In this document: piece by piece, positions 1-9,499 of the stretch
Layout: every line of letters begins with the position of its first letter
Numbering within the stretch: the first letter of the stretch is position 1
Assembly (NCBI GenBank): GCA_950295325.1
Contig: OX485808.1
Location: forward strand, 33,255,180 to 33,319,179
Direction: 5' to 3'
From: Polytrichum commune
Lineage: Eukaryota; Streptophyta; Polytrichopsida; Polytrichales; Polytrichaceae
DNA: 64,000 nucleotides
Notes under the pieces: model-generated
The model's input: the letters and a program-made list of their open reading frames with translations, nothing else
Databases searched by the model: none
Told to the model about the DNA's origin: nothing
Translations under genes and position numbers: made by a program

Positions 1-97
1 TGCAAGACATTTGGTTTCGCAGATGCCATCATATTCCATGTACAATTCCTTGTCGTATAATTCGGGAGTATGTCGCCAAATATAAGTAGCCAATTCA

Positions 98-280
98 TTG
101 TCCATTCCTATACAAAATAAAGGTTACAACCTTGGGCCCAAGATTTTCAAGGCCATGGAGGCGATGGGAGCAAAGGAAAAAGAAACCTCTGCAAAGGTCA
201 TAGCCAAAGAGAAAGAAGCAGCAATGAAGGCCGTCAAAAAACTAGGAGTTTTAGGTTCAATTGACGTTCCAAATGTGTAG
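98..280 (+). other. Possible 3' end of a coding exon (unrecognised)
   Basis: A short open stretch rich in Lys, Ala and Glu (predicted helical, with several AKEKE-like segments) ends at a TAG at 278-280. It has no ATG at its beginning. Another short open frame just upstream (about 47-85, reading CRIIREYVAKYK) stops before it, so a spliced or broken gene entering from the left edge is possible. I recognise no family. Chance remains a real alternative. Confidence 0.2.
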
Positions 281-1249
281 GGCATGTTAGTTCAATGACT
301 GTAGGTTGTGGTTGGATGTCTATTGTATTCAAAGGACCAGCTCCTCAATGTACCAATGGGTGTTTTTCTTATATTATGTACTTGAATGCCATTCAATACA
401 TTCAATTTCTAATCATTTCCCACAATTTGCCTTCAACGTGTCATAACCTATTATATTTTATGCAAGTGGTTTAATATCTAGTTCAATTTCTTATTGTGAT
501 GACATGTATTTGTGCCAAATCGGTTAATACCGCCCATGCAAATCATTTTTTCATCTAAATTAAATCACATTGAATTTATTTTGTGTTTCCATTGTTCTTT
601 ATTTGAAAATCATTTCCTTAATTAGTCTCAAAATCATGAAAAAATTTGTGATTACCGAATAAAGTGTTCAAATGTTTTTATTGGACAATTGATAGTAACA
701 CTCCTATGCAATAACCTCCCATGTCTACCACATGGCAACCTTTCAAGTCAAGATTTTTGTGCATTAGCTCAAAAAAAATGTACTGACCTCTACAACGTAA
801 TTTTATTACCTTGATTTAACTGTAAAATTTTTTAGTAGTCTATATAAACACAAATAACATGTTTCCAATGTGAAAGTTGGCATGATTGGTTGTATTACGT
901 GCACTATATAGATTGATGGACATTTGCAAGCATAATGTATGATATTGAAATAATAAAGTCTCAAAAGAATTCTTGATGTGAGCGCTTCATGAGCTACAAA
1001 TTTTATAATAACCGATCGTATCTGCTTATGCCTCTGACATGCAAGCAGTTGACATTTATAGAATCAAATTTGTGTAACATTTTATGAAATGTCTCATCAT
1101 ATGATGTTCATGCTTTATCCTACCTTTACTCTGGCAAGAAACAATATATAGACCTCAACAATGCACAGTTGATAGTAATACTACATGATGGCAACATTTT
1201 ATAGCAAGTCTCAACATGGAGGCAAAATCCCAACCTGTGAGCCTCAAGT
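281..1249. other. AT-rich intergenic DNA
   Basis: No coding signal, RNA gene or clear repeat seen. The right end abuts the palindrome that begins near 1250. Confidence 0.6.
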
Positions 1250-2345
1250 GACCCCCACGAACTTATATGGGAGGTAGATTCGAGCAGGGGCAGCCGTCCG
1301 GCCATAAATTTCAGATTTTTTGGACCCGACCGAAAACTGCTGCCTACCCGCCCGATTTCGAAAAAATCGTTGCCCTTGCATTCTTGAAGGCCACTTATCC
1401 ACAAATCCCATATTGACTGCACTTCACCTTCAAGGTCCAAAATTCAATATATATGTTCACTTCCATTGAGTACATAAGCAATTGACTTGGATTTCATTTT
1501 CGAAATGAAACCGTCAATAAAGCATGTAAATAACTTGGAAGTCAAAAATATTATAAAACCCTCATTAGCATCGAGGTTATGATTTTTGTAACTTGCCATT
1601 GCAAGGGTCTTTGTCATTCTTAAATGGAACTAAAATTAGTGGTTTAAATTTAGTATCTTAAATATTATAGTATTTTAGTTAATACTTTCTACTTTCACAA
1701 AGTTTTCATATGCATTTAAACTAATTAAGTGTGAATTAATTATGATTAATTATAGTAAGTATATTTTATCATTAATTAGGCTTAATTAATTTGGTAAGCA
1801 TACTTTCTGATTTAATTGGGCTTAATTAGAATTAATCAGGATTAATTAGATTTAAATACATTCAATCACACAATTAGTTTGAATTCATAATAACTCTTTA
1901 TGAAAGTAGAAGGTATTAACTCGATTTTAATACTGAACATACTAAAATAAAATAGCGAAATTATGTTCCATTTTAAGAATGACAAACACCCTTTCAATGG
2001 CAAGTCACAAAAATCATAACCTTAGTGCTAATGAGGGTTTTATAATATTTTAGACTTCCAAGTTATTTCCATACTTTAATGGCAGTTTCGCTTTAAACAT
2101 GAAATCTGTGTCAATTGCTTATTTACTCAATGCAAGTGAACATATATATTGGATTTTGGACCTTGAAGGTGAAGTGCACTCAATATGGGACTTGTGGATA
2201 AGTGGCCTTCAAGAATGCAAGGGCAATGGTTTTTCCGAAATTAGGCGGGCGGGCAGTAGTTTTTGGTCGGATCTAGAAAATCTGGAATTTCTAGCCAGGC
2301 GGTTGCCCCTGCCCGAATCTACCTCCCCTATAAGTTTGTGGGGGG
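1250..2345. mobile_element. Giant palindrome / long-TIR foldback element
   Basis: The left half, beginning GACCCCCACGAACTTATA, is the diverged reverse complement of the right half, ending TATAAGTTTGTGGGGGG. Arms of roughly 500 bp flank an AT-rich centre full of TTAATTA words near 1730-1850. Open frames at 1126-1440 (-) and 2099-2353 (+) are the same sequence read from the two arms, so they are not genes. I could not find a convincing target duplication. The form fits a long-TIR Mutator-like or foldback element. The arms have clearly diverged, so it is not very recent. Confidence 0.75.
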
Positions 2346-2746
2346 AACTTTAACGTCCCCCCTAAAATATGGTTAATTATCATTGAAGTTGGATCTTGAT
2401 TACTTTATGCAAAAGTATACGAGGGAGTTTCTGAGCCCGAATTCGTGCCCACATGTCTTCTTAACCTCTCAAACTGTTAGAATCTAGTTATTGTGTTGTG
2501 GGAGTAGCTTAAAGTGACAAGAGTTTGGATTTAGTTAAGTTTAGTTGTTTTATGTTCAAAGGGATTTAGTCGAGTTAATTGTGGGACTCGCATTATTAAA
2601 AGTGAAAAAGACTAAAAACATGTAATTAGTTCAATTAAGTTAGAGGTGACGCTTGAGTTCAAGCAACCTTTTAGGCTTGGGGTATGGTAGTTAGGCTTGA
2701 AGTTTTGTTCATTTTAGGTTTGAGCTTGGTTGATTTAAGGAAGGGG
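2346..2746. other. Intergenic DNA
   Basis: No gene or repeat recognised. Contains degenerate TTAGTT / TTAAGTT words only. Confidence 0.5.
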
Positions 2747-3477
2747 GCTCACCTTCGGGAAGAGATGAGGCAGCTGGATTTCCGGTGGATCCAGCAGGGG
2801 TCCGGGAAGAGGAGAGCCTCTCGGGCTCAGTATTCTCTCTCTCACTACTAGCAAAAAAAGGAGGCCGTCCGAGGAAAGGTGAAGCCCTGCTGGTTTGGGA
2901 AGCGGGAGATTGCAGTTGACGATGCCTCAAGGTTGGCATGCCGGGCAATTCTAGCCTGGTGTTACATTACTCTCAGTTCAGCAACCCTGGAATCATCAGC
3001 TCATTCCGAGGAGCTCTGATGTGGAAGGGAGAGGATGGCAGTTCGGCGATTTCGGCTTGAGACATGTGGCTGTTTCGGAAGCTGGGTCATTAGAGTGTGG
3101 CTCATTACAGGAGGATGTGCAAACAACCTCGAGCTGCAGGATTGTGCAATGGGATGCTGGAGGGAGAGAAATAAAACCAAATAAATAAATAAATGATGAG
3201 GGCATCCAGAGATCTGACCTCTGGAATGCCTCTCCGGAGGATGTTGGTTGAGAGTTCCGAGCACACTACCGCTGCGAAGAGAGTTGTCGCCGCTGTGTGA
3301 GATGGCAGGGCAAGAACTCTGTATTCTCGACACAATTTCGTCTCAGTTTCGATATTGCCAGCTCATTGCAACCAGGACGAGCAGCTGGGAATGAGCTAGG
3401 CGTGTAAAGGATCAGCACTCACCAGGGATTGCTGGGGGCTTGAAAAGCTCAAGGGTAATGTGCTCAGAAGTCGCCAT
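2747..3477 (-). pseudogene. Exon-like GC-richer island, unidentified gene or captured gene fragment
   Basis: On the minus strand an ATG at 3477-3475 opens a 55-nt first exon (MATSEHITLELFKPPAIP) that ends at a canonical donor, CCTG then GTGAGT, at 3423/3422. Further down are a donor GAG then GTCAGA (3219/3218) and an acceptor CTCTCCCTCCAG (3157), bounding a possible 62-nt intron. A last donor, GAAG then GTGAGC, lies at 2753/2752. Between these are open GC-rich segments, for example one reading RVLALPSHTAATTLFAAVV. No family recognised. It could be the 5' part of a real gene, a decayed gene, or gene fragments captured by a transposon. The precise splice consensus sequences are the main support, and the reading frame across all exons is not established. 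Confidence 0.35.
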
Positions 3478-4104
3478 CGCCAGAGAATTCCAGGGGTCAC
3501 TAGTTTTCAGAGCAGAGGAGAGATTGGGTGGGAAAAAAGGTTGAAATGTGCAGTATTTGAAGCCCGAATCTGCCTTTCAGGGGGCTTAGCTGCCAGGCCT
3601 TAGTACTTAAGAAACGACAACAGATCCACCCTTAACACTCAAGGTGCGGCATTGGGAAGCCTCTCACTGGGGCTGGGGTTAGACCGAAAATGTTAGTGTG
3701 GGCAGCAGTGGCCTAGCTGTAGCGGTTGAGCTCAGTTAACGAGCTGAATTAGTTATTGGATAATCACTTAGTAAAAGTGATATTAAGGGTGGAGCAACGG
3801 GGGGCAGTTAGGTTAGGATTTTATAGATAATGATTGGTAGGGATTGCATTGAGCGGTTGGGCGTAGTGTAGAGCTTTAGCGTGGGTGTTGAATTCTATTA
3901 GGAGTTCAGGGTGACAATGACCACACATGGAAAAAATATTTTTTAATACTTGTAACCGCGTGTGTTTAAATAAAAATGTGTGTGTGTGTTGAGAAGTACA
4001 TTGTTGGAGCATTTCGCACCAAGCCTAAGGGTTAAGGGAGGTGAGCAATTCCATGTGAGCCATGAGCTTTCACCCGGACTATGACGCATAAGGGTGGAAG
4101 TTTA
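3478..4104. other. Upstream flank of the exon-like island
   Basis: Moderately GC-rich to about 3700, then AT-rich with a short TG-rich tract near 3977-3990. No gene recognised. If the minus-strand exon model is right, 3478-3560 would be its 5' UTR. Confidence 0.4.
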
Positions 4105-4349
4105 GGGCTGACAGAGTTGGGTTGAGAGTTGGGTCTAGCTTTTTGCTAGACTCAACTCGCAACACAAGTCTCAAGCCTCATCTTTAAAAAGTGTTGCCAT
4201 GTGGGCATCCATGTCATAGTTGGGACTTAGGGCTTGGGACCCGTGTGAAGTGGTAAGTCCCAACTTCCATGCTCTCAATGACTGAGATTGCACAAATTGA
4301 CCTCAACTGACTTGGGACTTAAGACTTGGGACCCTGTGTGAACGAGCCC
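4105..4349. mobile_element. Short MITE (GGGCT...AGCCC ends)
   Basis: The segment begins TTA-GGGCT and ends AGCCC-TAA. Its interior matches, in reverse complement, the region at 22,716-23,290 (words such as AGTTGGGACTTACCACTTC and GACATGGATG). Here the TTGGGACTTACCACTTC unit is present once, whereas the 22.7 kb copy has it about six times. Terminal inverted similarity is short, so the ends are approximate. Confidence 0.5.
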
Positions 4350-5078
4350 TAAGGTGTATGCAAATATGACAAGTATGCAAATGTTGAGCAGATAAACTGT
4401 GACATAAGACATGTACATTGTTTATGGTATTTAGTGTTGCATGTGTAATAAGTGTCACTTAAACTGTATTTTGAAGTGTTTGTTAGGTTAGTACACCAAT
4501 GATCAAAAACTTTAACATAGGTGTCACCTCATGAAACTTGGCATTAGTACGTTCAATAGTGTTATGAGGTGTATGCTTGCCCTACACAATAGTCTACCGT
4601 GTGACTAAAAGTGCACACAAATGACACGGCATTATTATGCTTGAGAAGATCTTCCTCTTGCTTACTAAAAAGTAACACACATGACACTTGCCGTAAGTAT
4701 GCTCGATCATATCATCCTCTTGCATACTATAATGCAAACTATCATCTCAAGTATCCCAATGTGCTATGCTAAATGCCATGAAGTAAGTAATTTTACATTT
4801 GAAAAGAATGACTTATGTTGGTGAATTGTATCATATTGGCAATTAACGGACGTGCCACTTTGAGACCACCCGGCATCTAGTTTAGAGCCCTTCACAAATA
4901 ATGTATGTGATACTAATTACCATAATGGTGTAGTTGTGGTAATGCCTCAATGTTAGATAATCATTTAGTCCACGTAGACTATTTGTCAAAGGCAGAATGA
5001 CACTTACACTTCTACTAAGTTAAGTTCTAGACTTAGTTGGTTAGACACTTTAAATATTCCCGCTTATGTTTTAGGTGA
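4350..5078. other. AT-rich intergenic DNA
   Basis: No gene seen. The words ACACATGACAC and CTTGCATACTA/CTTGCTTACTA recur around 4610-4730, suggesting an old short duplication. Confidence 0.45.
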
Positions 5079-5099
5079 TCTCTCTCTCTCTCTCTCTCT
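5079..5099 (+). repeat. (CT)n microsatellite
   Basis: About ten uninterrupted TC dinucleotides. Confidence 0.95.
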
Positions 5100-7152
5100 G
5101 AAGGACTGTACCAAGCAACAGATCTATGTTCTCTGTTCAGTAATCGCAGGCGTAGCTCATCGATGATCAGGTTGAATAAAGCAATAATTGCTTACTCAAG
5201 AATTATTCCACACCGCTGTGTAATTGCATTTCAAAATTGACAGCCAACATTGAAGCAATTCAGGATGTTGACAATGTTGACAAAGATTCGATGTGAGAAT
5301 GTGAGAAAGTGAAAATGGCGTGAGAGCCCTATCGGAGATCGAAGAGGGGAATCCCATGCCACCGTCTAATGCGGCAGGTTGAGGATCGATCCAGGTCCAA
5401 ACACTCAGGTCCGAATGCTCAGATCTTAAAGTAGTTGCAAGATGACTAATAACTCCATCGATCAAATCTTGGCCTTGAGAATGTATCAAATACTATTCTG
5501 ATAAATATGTTTTCGATGAGTCCGTGCTCGATGTCCTCAGTGTTCAGAGTTGCTGATTGTACCTACCTTCCTGTCATGCAACTCGGGTGGAAAAATTCAA
5601 ATATGACCTCTTGCTGTTGCGGAATAAGTTCTATATGGCAATATTAGGCTCCGTGAGATTTTGTGAATAGCATGGAGAGGTTTATGGACTTGATTTGCCA
5701 CCGCAGCAGGAAGTAGCTAGCTTGTCACCTTCTGAACTCTGTATAAATTACTTTCGCATAATATCAACTTTTTAGTGGTCGTTGGCTTGCATCTGGTGAC
5801 TGTAAATTGGCAACGTTAATGTACTGCTCTATCTCTACTTGAACTTGTAACTTGCGAGTTTATGCGGAGCTTAGATGTACAGATGCTCCAACTATGGCAC
5901 AGTATGTGTTTTTAGAACTCTTAGTTTATAGCAATCTGTGGTTGTACTTCTTTGACCATTTGATTTGGTTTCTTTGCTCCCTGGAGTAAGATTTGCGCTC
6001 ACAACGTTTGATTACTTGTGCGGTTTGTAGAAACTAAGTTAAGCAAGAGGAACATTCACAGTCATCTGAAGATAAAGCTGGCAATGTCGGAGCGTATGAT
6101 CGACAGTGGATGTGAAAGGTTTGCAGAAAGCTTTTCCAAGTATTCCCCAGGGTCAAGGATGTCTATGGTCTGCACCGCAATGAATAGCAAGGTGTTCGGA
6201 GTAGCTCACATCTTGAACGTTTATGCTACTAGTGTGGCTCACTTGTGATAAGCCGATAGGCCTTTGAGGCAGGCTGAAATATTCCAAGCTTTTTGTCGTA
6301 CTTTTCTGAATAATCATTCTAGAGGTAAGTAGCTCAAATAAATTTGCAAACATCCGATTGAGTAGCTGCTGCATACGCTCATAATTTTCTGTCTTCAAGC
6401 CATGCAATGATGAGCTTTTAGATGCACCATTACTACACATCAAAGTCTTCCTGCTTGCACTTGCACGAGGACCGGTGTCCACAATATACGTCTTATCTGA
6501 CAACTCATATAAACTATATTAATGTATAGAGTATGATCCGAAAAGCATCTGAGCGAATATTTTGCAGGACAAATATTACAAACATGCAGTGGATTTCGCA
6601 TGGCGTCGACGAGTAAATGGTCCATATGGATTCATTGTTGGCGCCGTCTGTCTCAAAAAAAGAGAAGATTGGTGTCGACAAGTTCCAGTACTAAGGTAAG
6701 CGGGCCTTAATCGGTTACTTTTAGCTCTGCACTTAAGTTTACCTCCGAGCGGGCTCCAAGCATTCGAGCAATCGAATTCGCTCTCTAGTTACAAATCGTA
6801 TATTACATGCAGAAGTACGATAGAATTCATTTGATTTTTATTTCAAATGATGATCGTACTCTGAGATGATCCATACTAATTAAGATGATGGTCATGTTGA
6901 CAAAACGCAGCCTATTGCACACTCTCGTATACACATAAGTAAGTGGCTTTCATTATACATAAGAACTTACAGTTATAACTTACATCGGTGACTTGGATTT
7001 CAAAACCCAAGATTTATCGAGACTCAAAAGAGGACATGATCCCACCAAAACATTGTCTATACGTATTGAAACTACACTTCTCAGCCTTGATGTTCAAAAT
7101 AACCTGCACCTGCACGATGCCTCGCTCTAGCTCTATGTACAGATGGTAGGTC
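5100..7152. other. Intergenic DNA, no confident gene
   Basis: Several short open frames (for example 5196-5489 - and 6018-6248 +) show no recognisable domain or splice context. At 6638-6650 the string TTGGCGCCGTCTGTC resembles the primer-binding site of some plant Ty3 elements, but no LTR was found beside it. The last few hundred bases lie downstream of the minus-strand HsbA-like gene and would contain its 3' UTR. Confidence 0.45.
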
Positions 7153-8733
7153 CTAGTACTTCGCAACGGATGCGAGAGTAACGCTGTAGGTGGTCTGGGC
7201 CTCCTTAAGCGTCACACCAAGGTCGTCGAATTGCTTTTGTGCCGCCGGCTTCTGGGTGGGGATGAGAGCAATCAAATCGAAAGCGAAGCTGTCGATAACA
7301 GCCTCAAGGCTAACAAGAGCGATTCTAATAGGCTCGAAGAAGGGGATCATGGTGGTGAGCCCGTGCTTGCCAATGACAACATTGAGCAATGCCTGGTGCA
7401 CATGCACGAATGCGGTGAGCGCATCCACCACCAACTGCGCATCGGCATCGGGAAGTGGCCCTGATGTCACGGAGTCCACCCTTGTAGTGCCTTCAGCAAT
7501 CTTGGTGATGATGACGGTGAACCCCTGAGCGATGATAAATCCCTGCTGGGGGGCATTGAAGATGTTGATCTTCTCGGTGGCCTTTCGAAGGTTGTCGGAC
7601 ATAGCTGTGACGTTGCTAAACCCTGCCAGAATCTTGTCCGTGGTGGGGTTGTTGGAGAGTCTTCCAGATCCCTTAAGGTTAAAGCTGTAAGTGGTCTGCG
7701 CAAGATGCAGGGTCACACCGAGGTCGTCGAATTGCTTTTGTGCCGCCGGCTTCTGGGTGGGGATGAGAGCAATCAAATCGAAGGCGAAGCTATCGATGAC
7801 CGCTTCCAGGCTCACAAGAGCGATTCTAATAGGCTCGAAGAAGGGGATCAGGGTGGTGATTCCGTGCTTGCCAATCACCACATTGAGCAATGCCTGGTGC
7901 ACATGCACGAATGTGGTGAGCGCATTCACCACCAACTGTGCATCGGCGTCGGGGAGTGGGCCGCTGGTCACCGAGTCCACCCTTGTAATGCCTTCGGTTA
8001 TCTTAGCGATGATGCCGGCGAAACCCTGAGCGATGATGAATCCCTGCTGGGGGGCGTTGAAGATGTTGATCTTCAAGGTGGCGACTCGGAGGGTGTCGGA
8101 CATACTCGTGACATTGCCAATCCCTTGCAGAATCTTGTCCGTGGTGGGGGTATTGGAGAGTTTTGCATATCCCTCAAGATTAAAGCTGTAAGTCGTCTGG
8201 GCGTCCTTGAGCGTCACACCGAGGTCGTCGAATTGCTTTTGTGCCGCCGGCTTCTGGGTGGGGATGAGAGCAATCAAATCGAAGGCGAAGCTGTCGATGA
8301 CCGCCTCCAGGCTCACAAGAGCGATCCTAATAGGCTCGAAGAAGGGGATCATGGTGGTGAGCCCGTGCTTGCCAATGACAACATTGAGCAATGCCTGGTG
8401 CACATGCACGAATGCGGTGAGCGCATCCACCACCAACTGTGCATCGGCGTCGGGGAGTGGGCCGCTCGTCACCGTGTTCATCTTCTCGATGCCGTGGGCA
8501 ATCTTAGCAATGATGCCCGTGAACCCCTGAGCGATGATGACTCCCTGCTGAGGTGCGTTGTAGAATGTGATCTTCGCGGTGGCGACCCGGAGGCTGTCGG
8601 ACATCTCGGTGACGTCCTTGATTCCTTGCACAATCCGTTCCGTCACGTTGTTGCCATTGGAGGAAGCCTGGCACAGTGCCATCGTCGACAGGAGGAGGAG
8701 GAGGCCTAAGGCCTTGGTCGAGGTCACCGCCAT
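7153..8733 (-). CDS. Secreted three-repeat HsbA-like (hydrophobic surface-binding) protein
   Basis: A 526-residue protein. The start is the ATG at 8733, not the Met 14 codons upstream, because it places a classic signal peptide (basic Lys7, a run of Leu, then ALCQASS) at the N-terminus and lies just after a good splice acceptor. The mature part is three tandem units of exactly 167 residues (501 bp each), nearly identical in DNA. Each has a predicted helical core with PLPDADAQLVV, HQALLNVVIGKHG, then IRIALVSLEAVIDSFAFDLI and the IPTQKPAAQKQFDDLG segment. This layout resembles fungal HsbA / cell-wall mannoprotein Mp1 domains (Pfam HsbA), which bind hydrophobic surfaces or lipids and normally occur once or twice per protein. 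NVT glycosylation sequons occur at the N-terminus and in repeats 2 and 3. Cell-wall or surface location is inferred. The coding DNA is much GC-richer than its surroundings. The family call rests on pattern memory. Confidence 0.65.
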   Translation of the reverse strand: MAVTSTKALGLLLLLSTMALCQASSNGNNVTERIVQGIKDVTEMSDSLRVATAKITFYNAPQQGVIIAQGFTGIIAKIAHGIEKMNTVTSGPLPDADAQLVVDALTAFVHVHQALLNVVIGKHGLTTMIPFFEPIRIALVSLEAVIDSFAFDLIALIPTQKPAAQKQFDDLGVTLKDAQTTYSFNLEGYAKLSNTPTTDKILQGIGNVTSMSDTLRVATLKINIFNAPQQGFIIAQGFAGIIAKITEGITRVDSVTSGPLPDADAQLVVNALTTFVHVHQALLNVVIGKHGITTLIPFFEPIRIALVSLEAVIDSFAFDLIALIPTQKPAAQKQFDDLGVTLHLAQTTYSFNLKGSGRLSNNPTTDKILAGFSNVTAMSDNLRKATEKINIFNAPQQGFIIAQGFTVIITKIAEGTTRVDSVTSGPLPDADAQLVVDALTAFVHVHQALLNVVIGKHGLTTMIPFFEPIRIALVSLEAVIDSFAFDLIALIPTQKPAAQKQFDDLGVTLKEAQTTYSVTLASVAKY

Positions 8734-8754
8734 GTTGAGAGATTGGTGTTGCTC

Positions 8755-9162
8755 CTGCAAGCCCAAGTCCACCAAGGAAAAACTTTAGTCACAAAGGTCA
8801 TACAAAGACGATGGCTACAAGCATTATATTTACCACCCAAAATCATCATTGCAGGGTAGCATTCCATCAGGGAAAACCATGGGTAGCATCCTATCAGAAT
8901 AACATAATCAGTCATGGGTAGCATAATCTCATACACACTAGTTTTTGGTAGCATTATATCACTCAAAATCATGGGATACATTCTTTCAGACAGAATGTCA
9001 TGGGTACTAATCCATCAAACCAAATCACGGGTAGCATTCGACCATGCCTTAGCCCTTGGGTCATTGCTATATATCAAGCACCAGTCCAGACTTTGATTCT
9101 CGTTCTAAAGGTCATTCAAAGACTAAGCAAAGAGCTAATAGTCTAAGTTGCGAGGCCATTAC
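8755..9162 (-). other. Candidate 5' UTR intron of the HsbA-like gene
   Basis: On the minus strand CTGCTG is followed by the donor GTAATG at 9162, and the acceptor CTTGGGCTTGCAG ends at 8755, leaving a 21-nt exon piece before the ATG at 8733. The 408-bp intron would hold the degenerate repeat array at 8852-9045. Predicted from splice consensus only. Confidence 0.5.
8852..9045. repeat. Degenerate 27-34 bp tandem repeat beside the HsbA-like gene
   Basis: Seven variants of CATGGGTAGCAT-N-TATCAG begin at about 8854, 8881, 8915, 8945, 8973, 9002 and 9029. Variable spacing shows it is old. It lies within the inferred 5' UTR intron. Confidence 0.8.
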
Positions 9163-9265
9163 CAGCAGCTGCTGCGGATGGAGGCTGACTTCGATCCAGG
9201 AGTGAGAGACTAGCTAGGTGAACTGCGCCGACTGCAGGATGATCTAAATGCCCACATTCCACTCT

Positions 9266-9272
9266 CTTTATA
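9266..9272 (-). promoter_or_regulatory. Candidate TATA box for the HsbA-like gene
   Basis: Minus-strand TATAAAG in the context AAGTATAAAGAGAG. It would place transcription start near 9235-9242 and give a first non-coding exon of about 75-80 nt ending at 9163. The open frame at 9143-9487 (-) overlaps this promoter and is probably fortuitous. Confidence 0.45.
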
Positions 9273-9499
9273 CTTAGTGGCCCATTCGGACACACAGGAA
9301 TCTGGGAGCCTAGGTGCATGAGGAGTCCGTGGGAGACTAGTTGTACCTCCCGGGAAGTAAATTGCAGTGGTTTGGGAGTGGAAGGACATATCCCACGCGA
9401 AAATTGCCCCCGACACTCGATCGCTCCCGGCAGCTTTTCAAATCCTCCTCCGACCCTATGCCTGGATGCAAAGTAGGACGTCGCCAAAACTCTGCAGTA

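Noticed and set aside
6638..6652. Ty3 primer-binding site TTGGCGCCGTCTGTC
   Set aside because: No LTR end, gag or pol was found beside it, so a chance match or an unrecognisable relic is as likely.
7705..8709. 334-codon plus-strand open frame and other plus-strand frames across 7.2-8.8 kb
   Set aside because: Antisense shadow of the three identical HsbA-like repeats. It has no domain of its own, and the same segments recur because the sense repeats recur.
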